64,000 bases of DNA from Sphingobacteriales bacterium. GTDB lineage: Bacteria > Bacteroidota > Bacteroidia > Chitinophagales > UBA2359. The notes under the pieces were generated by a model. That model was given only the letters and a program-made list of their open reading frames with translations, was not told where the DNA came from and searched no databases. Position numbers and translations under genes: made by a program. Shown one piece after another: positions 28,302 through 37,340 of the stretch. The first letter of the stretch is position 1; the number at the start of each line of letters is the position of its first letter. The stretch spans positions 434,001 through 498,000 of the forward strand of contig JADJTE010000002.1 in assembly GCA_016711295.1 (NCBI GenBank). Direction: 5' to 3'.

Positions 28302-29027
28302 TTACAATTTTTTTTGCTCTATGTGTGCATTAATGGCAACCAATTCGGGGTGTTCGTCTAATAGTTTTATGATTTGTGCATAGTTTAGGGTATGTGCGGA
28401 GTATTGTTCGATGAGCAAGCGCAGCAGTTCGTAGTCTTCGGGCGTATCTAAGGTAATTCGATATTGACTTTTATCTTCGGTATGACACAGATGCGAAAAT
28501 ATAGTTTTGCCGCTCCTATTTTGATGGATATAAGGCGTTACGTGTTCGATGTCGGAGGCTAAGGTAGCATTTTGATAGGCTTCTTCTAAGTATTGGAACG
28601 AGAATACTTCTAAATCGAAGCCACGCGGAAAACTGCGCACTACGCCGTTCGATACATAGGCGTATGAATTGTTCATTGCTAAAAATTGGTCTATACCCTG
28701 CGCAATCAAGCTGCCGTCGATGAGCGGGCAGTCTGACGTAACGCGCACTACTATATCTACTTGATGTTGTAGGGCGCACTCGTAATAACGGCTCAATACG
28801 TGCTGTTCGCTGCCGCGATAGCAAGCTATTTGGTACTGGGCACAGAAATCGGCTATGGCTTGGTCGGTATAGTTGGTGGTAGTTGCCACCAAGACGGGGT
28901 AGCCGCTTTGTTGGGCGCGATTGATGTGGTATGCCAACATAGTTTGGTGTGCGGCGGTGAGCAATACCTTAGCGGGCAGGCGCGTGCTGGTGGTGCGGGC
29001 TTGGGTGATGATAGCAATGCGAGGCAT
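28302..29027 (-). CDS. SpsF-like cytidylyltransferase/glycosyltransferase-fold protein
   Basis: 241 residues. The N-terminus IAIITQARTTSTRLPAKVLL is the nucleotide-binding signature of the CTP-transferase-3 family (SpsF, spore coat polysaccharide and sugar-acid activators). Further conserved parts: SDCPLIDGSLI, the metal/substrate region VSNGVVRSFPRGFDLEVFSF, and EHVTPYIHQN. It probably activates a sugar with CTP for surface polysaccharide. Its ATG follows directly on the stop of the upstream secreted-protein gene, so the two are translationally coupled, but no other polysaccharide genes adjoin. Confidence 0.85.
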   Translation of the reverse strand: MPRIAIITQARTTSTRLPAKVLLTAAHQTMLAYHINRAQQSGYPVLVATTTNYTDQAIADFCAQYQIACYRGSEQHVLSRYYECALQHQVDIVVRVTSDCPLIDGSLIAQGIDQFLAMNNSYAYVSNGVVRSFPRGFDLEVFSFQYLEEAYQNATLASDIEHVTPYIHQNRSGKTIFSHLCHTEDKSQYRITLDTPEDYELLRLLIEQYSAHTLNYAQIIKLLDEHPELVAINAHIEQKKL

Positions 29028-30391
29028 TTATTTTTTAGCGGCTTTTTTGCGTTCGAGTTCGGCTATATATTTTTGATATTGTTCGTTTATTTGAGCTTGT
29101 TCTTGCTGGCGTTGCTTATACAAGTCGGTTTGCTTGGAGTGCAGTAGGGTATCGTCTAATAGCAGTTCGTAGCGTTGTACTGATGCGTCGCTATTGGCAG
29201 ATTGGTTATGCCCTGTCCAGATGGCGATGCCGTTTTGGTCGGCGTGTCGCACGAAGGCTTGCTCAAATTGCAGCATACATACCGTAGCTTCCAAGATTGC
29301 CCAGCCGCGCCGTTTGCCCGAAAATCGCGACACGCGCGGGTTGGCAGAGCCGCGCTTCATTGTTTCGTCCCATTGCTTGAACAGTAGGTCTAAACTATAC
29401 CTAAATTTGCCATTTGGGCATCATAATTTTCGGGCATGATAGCAGAATGCCAGTCGAGCAGCCAATGGTCGCGGTCTAAGTGTAGCGATATAGATTTGAA
29501 CGCCAGAATAGCCTCCGAGAATGAATTGCCCTTGATACCGCTGATGGTATGCTGTTCGGGCATCAAATCGATTTCGGCATCTTTGTCCCAATTATAGACG
29601 CGGCGCACTGTTTGTTCGGTGGCGTGCAAGGGAGTTTGCTCGGATTGTTCGTTGTTGTTATACGTGGGCGTACTCATAAAAATGAGGTAATGAACGCGCA
29701 CCGTATAATTGAATTTTTGGTTAAATCGGTTACATTCAAACGATTTGCAAGTAGCCTCCATGCTTGCCGATATATCGAATTTTATTTTGTTGGTAGCGGG
29801 CAAATATTCAGCATCGCTGACAGCAATATGCAGCAGCGAAATTTTATCGGCTTTTCGCTCCGACAAGATGTCGAACCCATTGAGTACTACTATGCAGTCG
29901 CTTGGGGCTTGGGAGTGGGCAATTTTGCTATCGGCGAGTAGGTGCTTGACGATATTGTGCATATCACCTTCTTTGCCCGAAAATTCTATGGTCACGGAGC
30001 CGCTCTGGACAGCTACGTCGCGCATGGCTACATAAGAATATTGTACGTCAAACAAACCCACGTCGCCGCCCACGCCAGTAGCAGACGTATGCACGGCTTG
30101 GGCATGGTACGGAAACTGTGCAAAATCGGTGTTTAGGACATAACTACCCAAGCGGTTGAGGCGATGGTTGTATGTCCATTGGTGCGTAAAACCGCGCCAT
30201 ACTACCGCTGCGTCGGTATAGGGCAAGGGATTTGCTGCTGCGCTTTCGGGCGATTGGGCAAATATGCCAATATTGCCTAATGGTAGGGCAACAAGCATGA
30301 AAAATATAAATTGGAACAAAGGCAGCAAGCGCGCGGCAGGCTTAGGGCGATGAAAAAACTTAATAAATAGCGATAAAACACGCATGGGCAT
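29028..30391 (-). CDS. Secreted protein of unknown function (one apparent frameshift)
   Basis: About 455 residues. I chose the Met at 30391, which gives MPMRVLSLFIKFFHRPKPAA followed by the export signal LPLFQFIFFMLVALPLGNIG. The mature part starts with a beta-rich region (AVVWRGFTHQWTYNHRLNRL) and includes GVGGDVGLFDVQYSYVAMRD and a C-terminal basic, Gln/Glu-rich helix (EYQKYIAELERKKAAKK at the end). At the T-triplet 29406-29408 one base is missing; restoring it joins QMAKFRYSLDLLFKQWDETM to the rest. No family recognised. It precedes the SpsF-like gene with no gap. Confidence 0.75.
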
Positions 30392-30792
30392 TGAGCTTGG
30401 GTAGTAAAATGAGTGACTTGGCAGGGCAAAGTTAGGTAAAAAAATGATGTTCTGTGTGCGGCGCGGTATGCTAAAACGGATATGATTGGGCAATATTGTG
30501 GTATTGGGCGTACAAAAATAGACTTTACCATTTCAACGGATTGCAGCACTTTTCAGGTAGCCGCTTGGACATACAAGCAATAAACCTTACTTTTGCGCTA
30601 TGATACGACCTTATTAGAACCCGAACAAATTTGGGTGGGTACGTATGGCATTACCTTAGCGGATAGTTAAGTTGAGCTAATACAGCAACGAATATTGTTT
30701 TTGGGGGGCAGCAGAAAAATTGGCTTTATATGGCAATAAAGCGTGATATAGTTGTTTTTAATTTCATAATTTTTGACGCAATATATATTTTT
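30392..30792. other. Divergent promoter region
   Basis: No gene seen. It holds a minus-strand -7 box CAAAGTTA (30427-30434, TAACTTTG reversed) for the secreted-protein gene and a plus-strand TACTTTTG (30588-30595) that may serve the dehydrogenase. Confidence 0.5.
30427..30434 (-). promoter_or_regulatory. Bacteroidota -7 box (TAACTTTG)
   Basis: Minus-strand TAACTTTG, 36 bp upstream of the chosen start at 30391; supports that start over the longer ORF. Confidence 0.55.
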
Positions 30793-31647
30793 ATGCAAAT
30801 TTCAGATATTAAAAAAATCGTCGTTTTGGGTTCGGGTACGATGGGCGCGGGCATAGCTCAGGTATGCGCGATGTCGGGTTTTCGTACCGTTCTGTTTGAT
30901 ATAGACCCTGCTGCGCCGCGGCGTGCTTTGGAGCGCATAGCCGTCAATTTGGAAGAAGGAGTTCGCCGCCAAAAAATAAGTGCTGAACAAAGCCAGTCCG
31001 CTTTAGCGCGGATAGAAACCACCCATTTTTTTGAGGATTTAAAAGGCGAGGTAGTCATAGAGGCGATTGTCGAAGACCTGAATATTAAATTAGAGGCTTT
31101 GGCGCAGATTGCCGCCATCAATCCGCCACAGACCATCTTGGCAACCAATACTTCGTCTATTCCTATCACGCGCATCGCTGCCCGATTGCCCCACCCCGAG
31201 CGCGTAGTAGGTATGCACTTTTTTAATCCCGCTACGCTCATGCGCTTGGTAGAGGTAGTAGCAGGAGCAGCTACCGCGCCCGAAGTCGCTCAGTTTATCG
31301 GTGAATTAGCGCGGTATATGGGCAAAACTCCTGTTAATGTGCAAGATTCGCCTGGATTTATCGTCAATCGCGTGGCGCGGCACTACTATGTCGAGTCGCT
31401 GCAATTGTTAGAAGAAAACGTCGCTTCGCATACCGATATTGACGACCTGCTCGAAGCTACGGGCTTTAAGATGGGAGCATTCAAACTGATGGACTTAATC
31501 GGCGTAGATGTCAATTTTTCGGTGACACAATCCATGTTTCAATCGTTTCACTACGCGCCGCGCTTTCGCCCCAGCCGCATACAGCAGCAAAAAGTGGAGG
31601 CAGGGCGTCACGGACGCAAATCGGGGCGAGGTTTTTATCGCTATACC
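30793..31647 (+). CDS. 3-hydroxybutyryl-CoA dehydrogenase-like protein
   Basis: About 285 residues from ATG 30793 (MQISDIKKIVVLGSGTMGAG). NAD-binding GSGTMGAGIAQ, catalytic His region VVGMHFFNPATLMRLVEVV, the PVNVQDSPGFIVNR segment and the C-terminal GRKSGRGFYRY are all present, so the enzyme is full length. It oxidises 3-hydroxyacyl-CoA with NAD+ in fatty-acid or butyrate metabolism. The odd point: the frame does not stop after FYRY but runs straight into a lipoprotein signal (from about 31648). Either a stop plus start was lost from the sequence or this is a real read-through; a cytosolic enzyme joined to an export signal is not plausible. Confidence 0.88.
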
Positions 31648-32444
31648 GATACACTCAAAACCCTATTCTTAATCGCTTGTTTAGGCTTATTGGCGGCTTG
31701 CCAGCCCGGTGGTAGTTCGTCCTCGGCAACAACTGCCACCGCCGACCGAGACGCTTGGAGCGGAGTTTGGACAAATCAAGCCTTTGTAACGGCACTCGAA
31801 AAACGAGATTCGCCCTATAATCAATACAACTGTACCGAAATCTATTTTGCGCCCAAGTCCGATACTTTGTGGTTCAATAGTTGCCAATTAGAAGTCGGGC
31901 AATTTGGCTATACAAGGCGTGGCAAGGATACGTTATATATAGCAGATTGGTCAAAAAAAGGAGTTAGTATCGTGCGTTTGGGCGATAATGCCCTGCAATT
32001 TATCGACCATAATTTTGACGATGAAAAAACGATATATGTGCGTAGCGAACCGCGCTATATCGAAGCCGAAACCATGCCGCCCTTTGAATATAGCTACCGC
32101 CGCCGCCTCAATGCCCATACCATAGCAGGCAAATACCATATTACACACCCCACAAGTGCCGCCAATCGCGAAGTGATGTTTGGCGAAGATGGTGCTTTGC
32201 AAGGGCTATCCGATTTTTGAAATATACGCTTTGGGTGGGCGGTGATATAGCCAGTATGTGTACCGAAAACCTCATTTCATTCAACAACCTGCAAATAGAT
32301 ACCCTCTACGGCTGGCACCAACGAGGCGATACCTTGCTATTATGTACGCTCAAAAATCAAAGCCTACCCGACGAAAAACCCGAATATATATTTGATAAAA
32401 TAGCGATAAAAATGCTACGCGAATCTGCTACGGAGATTAAGTAG
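31648..32444 (+). CDS. Lipoprotein of unknown function (start lost, one frameshift)
   Basis: Begins in frame with the upstream dehydrogenase at TDTLKTLFLIACLGLLAAC, a typical lipoprotein signal whose Cys follows LLAA. After a Ser/Thr-rich spacer comes a beta-rich domain (AWSGVWTNQAFVTALEKRDS, YNCTEIYFAPKSDTLWFNSC). The frame breaks at the T-run 32214-32218 (five T where six are needed) and continues LKYTLWVGGDIASMCTENLI to the stop at 32444. No ATG is visible before TLKTLF, so the true start has probably been lost with a few bases. Total ~260 residues; no family recognised. Confidence 0.65.
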
Positions 32445-32499
32445 CACCCTCCGCACACAAATATTGCCCCGCGATACCCTCAAATTGCGATTTTTATCG

Positions 32500-32507
32500 T
32501 ATCTTTG
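32500..32507 (+). promoter_or_regulatory. Bacteroidota -7 box (TATCTTTG) of lysS
   Basis: Only 7 bp upstream of the ATG at 32515, so the lysS leader would be very short or absent. It also supports ATG 32515 rather than an earlier start. Confidence 0.6.
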
Positions 32508-32514
32508 CGCCATT

Positions 32515-34046
32515 ATGAGACACCTAAGCGAACACGAAATCAACCGACGCGAGGCACTTGCCGAACTCGAAAAATTGGGTATAGAAGCCTATCCAGCCCC
32601 CACTTTTGAGGTGACAGCACACGCTGCCGACCTCATAGCCCGCTTTGATACCGACCCCGAAGCATTTAAAGACGTACAAATGGCGGGACGCATCATGACC
32701 AAACGCATTATGGGCAAAGCCTCGTTTGCTGTATTGCAAGACAGTACAGACAAAATACAACTATATATAAGCCGAGACGATATAGCACCTAACGAAGACA
32801 AAACCCGCTATAATACGGTATTCAAACGCCTGATAGATTTGGGCGATTTTATCGGCGTGCGCGGCTATGCGTTTCGCACACAAACAGGCGAATTGTCGCT
32901 GCACGTCACCGAATTGCACCTTTTGAGTAAATCACTCAAACCACTACCCAGCGTAAAAGAAAAAGACGGCGAAACCTATAACGAAGTAAGCGACCGCGAA
33001 TTTCGCTACCGACAACGCTATGCCGACCTCGCTATTCACCCCGACGTGCGCCAAGTGTTTGCCCAACGCAGCAAACTCATCAATACGATGCGCCAGTTCA
33101 TGGCAGAACACGGTTATTTAGAAGTAGAAACACCCATTTTGCAACCGCTATACGGCGGTGCAGCGGCGCGGCCTTTCAAAACCCACCATAATGCCCTCGA
33201 TATGCCGATGTTTTTGCGCATCGCTAACGAGCTATACCTCAAACGCCTCATCGTAGGCGGCTACGACGGTGTGTTCGAGTTTGCAAAGGATTTTCGCAAC
33301 GAAGGAATGAGCCGATTTCATAACCCGAATTTACGATGCTCGAAATATACGTAGCCTATAAAGACTATTATTGGATGATGGATTTTATGGAAGCTATGAT
33401 AGAGCAGGTAGCCATCGCCCTACACGGCAAAACCGAAGTAAGCGTAGGCGAACACGTCATCAACTTTGCCCGACCTTGGAAACGCTTTACTATGTACGAA
33501 GCCATCGAACATTTTACAGGTATCGATATCAGCGAAATGGACGAAGCGCAATTGCGCCAAGTATGCCGCAAACTAGATGTACCTACCGACAATACAATGG
33601 GACGCGCCAAATTGATAGACGAAATATTTGGCGAAAAATGCGAGAAAAAACTCATTCAGCCTACATTTATCACCGATTATCCCGTAGAAATGTCGCCTTT
33701 GGCAAAAAAACACCGCAGTAAAACGGGTTTGGTAGAACGCTTCGAGGCTATATGCAATGGCAAAGAAATCTGCAATGCCTTTTCGGAACTGAACGACCCC
33801 ATAGACCAACGACAGCGATTTGAAGAACAATTAGAATTGGGAAAACGCGGAGACGAGGAAGCGATGATGCTTGACGAAGACTTTTTGCGTGCCTTAGAAT
33901 ACGGTATGCCGCCTACCGCGGGATTAGGCATTGGTATAGACCGCCTGACGATGATTATGACCAATCAGCAATCGATACAAGATGTATTGCTTTTCCCACA
34001 CATGAAACCCGAACACAGCAATAAACCCAGCACTGAACCCCAATAG
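32515..34046 (+). CDS. lysS: Lysyl-tRNA synthetase, class II (one apparent frameshift)
   Basis: About 511 residues. N-terminal OB-fold anticodon-binding domain (VQMAGRIMTKRIMGKASFAV), then class II motifs: motif 1 around RSKLINTMRQFMAEHGYLEV, motif 2 in DFRNEGMSRFHNPEFTMLEI, motif 3 in GLGIGIDRLTMIMTNQ. It charges tRNA-Lys. The frame breaks at CCC (33324-33326): a fourth C restores NPEFTMLEIYVAYKDY. LysS is essential and no second copy is seen, so the break is most likely a sequencing error. The following GNAT gene starts 30 bp downstream. Confidence 0.93.
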
Positions 34047-34076
34047 CTCGCCCTCATTACTTGCCTTTCTAATCCT

Positions 34077-34568
34077 ATGTCGTTCCATATCCGTTGGGCT
34101 ACGGCTGCCGACGCGCCCGCTGCCTATCGTCTCATCGCCGAATTAGCCGAGTACGAAAAAGCACCCCAAGAAGTGACAGTTTCCTGCGAGCAGTTTGTCG
34201 AAGACGGTTTTGGCGCACAGCCTCGTTATCGCCTCTTGGTTGCCGAACACCTGCCTGACACCTCGCCCCGTGTCCCCAAAATTGTAGGAATAGCCTTGTT
34301 TTACGATGCTTATTCTACGTGGAAAGGCAAAACCATTTATTTAGACGACTTAGTAGTGACCGAAGCCTACCGACGTTACGGCATAGGCAAACAACTCATC
34401 GACGAAGTATTGAGTGTCGCTCGCGCCGAAAACGCAAATCAAGTGCGCTGGCACGTTTTGAATTGGAACGAACCCGCCATCCGGTTCTACCAAAAAATGG
34501 GGCTGAAAATGGAAGCCAATTGGATAACTTGCAAGTATGAAAAAAATTTGCTCTATGCGCAGTTGTAA
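34077..34568 (+). CDS. GNAT family acetyltransferase, diamine acetyltransferase-like
   Basis: 163 residues. The GNAT core is clear: VGIALFYDAYSTWKGKTIYL (beta4), DDLVVTEAYRRYGIGKQLID with acetyl-CoA loop RRYGIGKQL, and the end ARAENANQVRWHVLNWNEPA then RFYQKMGLKM. The order YSTWKGKTIYLDDL is typical of the SAT1/thialysine acetyltransferase branch, which acetylates polyamines or related amines with acetyl-CoA. Probably co-transcribed with lysS; a Rep-A element follows 7 bp after the stop. Confidence 0.88.
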   Translation: MSFHIRWATAADAPAAYRLIAELAEYEKAPQEVTVSCEQFVEDGFGAQPRYRLLVAEHLPDTSPRVPKIVGIALFYDAYSTWKGKTIYLDDLVVTEAYRRYGIGKQLIDEVLSVARAENANQVRWHVLNWNEPAIRFYQKMGLKMEANWITCKYEKNLLYAQL

Positions 34569-34575
34569 AATAGCA

Positions 34576-34700
34576 GTAACTGTTTAGTATTGTAGGAACA
34601 GCCCACAAGAATAGCTATTTCTAATCGAATATGCAATGATTTCAGGTATTATTAGATAGATATAACCCCATACCCAAAACCCTATACCCTAAATAGTTAC
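34576..34700 (+). mobile_element. Rep-A element, copy 7, with 8-bp target duplication
   Basis: 125 bp with ends GTAACTGTTTAG and CTAAATAGTTAC. Exact direct repeats AAATAGCA flank it at 34568-34575 and 34701-34708. It carries the longer subtype interior (AAGAATAGCTATTTCTAATC). The left copy of the target duplication includes the last bases of the GNAT gene stop region. Confidence 0.92.
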
Positions 34701-34840
34701 AAATAGCAATACTGACGAAACTATAATTGATTGATAATCAGTTGATTAGTCTAATAATAGTTGCATTTTTTTTAAATAAATATGCAAATTGATTTTTTTA
34801 TATAAAATAACAAAAATATTTTTAATAAATACCGCTTAAT

Positions 34841-35409
34841 ATGCTTACCATAGATGACCTCAATTTGGAATTAGACGCAGCCCAAGAGATGATGGAGCAT
34901 AGCGTCGAGCACTTAGAGAAAGAACTCAGCAATATACGAGCGGGGCGCGTTAGCCCCTCGATGCTCAACGGCGTACATGTCTTGTATTACGGCGCCGATA
35001 CGCCCGTACATCAGGTAGCCAATATCGGCGTAGTTGACGGGCGCACCCTGAGCATTCAGCCTTGGGAAAAAACATGCTCGCACCTATCGAGAAAGCTCTA
35101 TTTGCTGCCAACTTAGGCGTTACGCCACAAAACGACGGCAACATTATCCGAATTACAGTGCCGCCCCTTACCGAAGAACGCCGCCGTAGCTTGGTCAAAC
35201 AAGTAAAAGACATAGGCGAACATACCAAAATTGGTGTGCGAAAAGCCCGACAAGAGGCAAAAGAGGCAATACACAAAATGGTCAAAAATGGACTGCCCGA
35301 AGATATGGGCAAGGACGGCGAAGCACGCCTACAAAAAACTACCGACAAATTTACCGAAAAGGTAGACCATCTCTGTGCCTTAAAAGACAAGGAGATTATG
35401 GCGGTATAA
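34841..35409 (+). CDS. frr: Ribosome recycling factor (one apparent frameshift)
   Basis: About 189 residues. It splits post-termination ribosomes together with EF-G. Visible are AQEMMEHSVEHLEKELSNIR, AGRVSPSMLNGVHVLYYG and, after the break, MLAPIEKALFAANLGVTPQN, IRITVPPLTEERRRSLVKQV and LCALKDKEIMAV. The A-run at 35067-35072 has six A; seven restore QPWEKNMLAPIEKA. The gene is essential, so I read it as intact. It stands alone here; pyrH, the common neighbour, is absent. Confidence 0.93.
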
Positions 35410-35446
35410 TACGCCCGCTACCTACATGCGATACTTAATCTTATAA

Positions 35447-35493
35447 AAATCCGCCTTGATACTGTTATTTCTTAACAGCGTCAAGGCGGATTT
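35447..35493. terminator. Bidirectional terminator between frr and the bacilliredoxin gene
   Basis: AAATCCGCCTTGA (35447-35459) and TCAAGGCGGATTT (35481-35493) are perfect complements, with an inner CTGTT/AACAG pair. A/T runs on both sides allow it to serve both convergent genes. Confidence 0.85.
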
Positions 35494-35538
35494 GCTTGCC
35501 AAATAGGTTTTTTTTGAGGCTCTTTTGAAGCAAAAATG

Positions 35539-35955
35539 CTAACAATGCGCCTCAAAAGCGGCTAACAATTCTTTGGCAATGGCTTGCGCCGAAACGCCTT
35601 CTATCTGATGACGCTCCATAAAATAGACCAATTTGCCGTTTTTGAACAGACCCATCGAAGGCGAGGAGGGCGGGTAAGGAAAGGTCAGTTGACGAGCTTG
35701 GGCTACTGCCGCTTGGTCAAAACCCGCAAAGACAGTAGCTAATTTGGTAGGTTTTTTTTCGGCATAATGCACCGCCAATTTAGCACCAGGGCGGGCATTG
35801 GCAGCCGCACAACCACATACCGAATTGATGACTAAAAATACAGTGCCTTCGGTGTTTGTAAGGGCATCTGTCACCATTTGGGCATCGGTCAAATCTTCAA
35901 AACCAGCAGCGGTTAGCTCGGCTTTCATGGGTTCTACGATATAAGCAGGATACAT
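35539..35955 (-). CDS. BrxA/BrxB family bacilliredoxin
   Basis: 138 residues, the whole family length. The start MYPAYIVEPMKAELTAAGFE and the active-site motif SVCGCAAANARPG (CGC) are diagnostic of the YphP/YqiW family. These thioredoxin-fold proteins reduce mixed disulfides between proteins and bacillithiol or act as disulfide isomerases. Whether this organism makes bacillithiol cannot be told from the window. Single gene, convergent with frr. Confidence 0.92.
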   Translation of the reverse strand: MYPAYIVEPMKAELTAAGFEDLTDAQMVTDALTNTEGTVFLVINSVCGCAAANARPGAKLAVHYAEKKPTKLATVFAGFDQAAVAQARQLTFPYPPSSPSMGLFKNGKLVYFMERHQIEGVSAQAIAKELLAAFEAHC

Positions 35956-36074
35956 GTTGTAAGTAAAGTTTTTATATTTTAATGTTGGATTTAATGGTAA
36001 TATCCCAAGTATGGTCAGAATACAAGCGGACGGATATAGTTATCAACACCTCAAATGCTACAATTGTTCGCGCG

Positions 36075-37316
36075 TTATACAATCATACCTGCTGCTACGG
36101 TTTCGTTGGTCGATTCGTCGATGAGGATAAGGCTACCCGTCACGCGGTTGCGGCGGTAGCTATCATAAAACAGGGGCTGCGTACTGCGTATGCTGATACG
36201 CGCAATATCGTTCATGCCTATTTCGTTGATGCCCTCCATACGGTGCAGCGTATTGATATTTAGCTTGTATTTGATGTCTGTTATCATACAACGCGCGTCT
36301 CGGTGAGTATGTTTGAGGATATATTTGCCGCGTAGCACCATTTTTTGTTTGCCGAGCCAACAAATCATCAGTTCGAGGTCTTGCCCTATATGGGGCATAT
36401 TGTTGGGGCGCACCAACATATCGCCGCGGCTGATATCGAGGTCGTTATCGATGCGTATCGTAACCGACATAGGTGCGTAGGCTTCGGATACAGCCCCGTC
36501 AGCAGTTTCGATAGCGGTGATAGTTGCACCAAATCCTGATGGCAGTGCTACAATTTCGTCGCCGGGTTTAAAAATACCGCCTGCCACCCTGCCCGTATAG
36601 CCCCGATAGTCGTGGTATTCGTCGCTGTGAGGGCGAATAACGCTTTGTACGGGAAAACGGCAATCGATATGGTTATGGTCGCCCGCTATATGCACGGTTT
36701 CGAGCAAATAGAGCAAAGTAGGTCCTTCGTACCAAGCCATTTGTTCGGAGCGATGTACGATATTGTCGCCGTTTAGGGCACTAATAGGCACAAAACGCAC
36801 ATCTATGGTCTGCATTTTGGTCATAAAGTCGCGCACTTCGGCATAAATTCTTTCGAACACGAGGCGGTCATAATTCACCAAGTCCATTTTATTGACACAG
36901 ATAACTACGTGCGGAATGCCCAAGAGCGAGGCGAGAAATAGGTGCCGCTTGCTTTGTTCGACCATGCCGTGTCGGGCATCAATCAGTACGAGGGCTAAAT
37001 TGACGGTCGACGCACCCGTTACCATATTTCGGGTATATTGGATATGCCCTGGTGTGTCGGCAATAATAAATTTGCGGCGTGGCGTAGAGAAATAGCGATA
37101 TGCCACATCAATGGTAATGCCTTGCTCGCGCTCGGCACGCAGCCCGTCGGTCAATAAGGCTAAATCGCCATAATTTTCGCCGCGTTCTTCGCTAACGCGC
37201 TTGATAGCTTCGTATTGGTCTTCTAATACGGCTTTACTGTCGTAGAGTAGCCGCCCGATGAGCGTGCTTTTGCCGTCATCGACGCTACCCGCAGTAGAAA
37301 ATCGCAATAAATCCAT
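36075..37316 (-). CDS. cysN: Sulfate adenylyltransferase subunit 1 (GTPase)
   Basis: 413 residues, full length. G-protein motifs: GSVDDGKST (P-loop), DTPGH (G3) and NKMD (G4); then EF-Tu-like domains 2 and 3 (VQSVIRPHSDEYHDYRGYTG, DISRGDMLVRPNNMP). With CysD it makes adenosine 5'-phosphosulfate from ATP and sulfate, driven by GTP. In most genomes cysD lies directly upstream; here the upstream neighbour, 24 bp away, is an RND pump gene, so cysD must be elsewhere. The frame is free of errors. Confidence 0.93.
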   Translation of the reverse strand: MDLLRFSTAGSVDDGKSTLIGRLLYDSKAVLEDQYEAIKRVSEERGENYGDLALLTDGLRAEREQGITIDVAYRYFSTPRRKFIIADTPGHIQYTRNMVTGASTVNLALVLIDARHGMVEQSKRHLFLASLLGIPHVVICVNKMDLVNYDRLVFERIYAEVRDFMTKMQTIDVRFVPISALNGDNIVHRSEQMAWYEGPTLLYLLETVHIAGDHNHIDCRFPVQSVIRPHSDEYHDYRGYTGRVAGGIFKPGDEIVALPSGFGATITAIETADGAVSEAYAPMSVTIRIDNDLDISRGDMLVRPNNMPHIGQDLELMICWLGKQKMVLRGKYILKHTHRDARCMITDIKYKLNINTLHRMEGINEIGMNDIARISIRSTQPLFYDSYRRNRVTGSLILIDESTNETVAAGMIV

Positions 37317-37340
37317 AGGCTAAATATGTGGGTCTGACAA

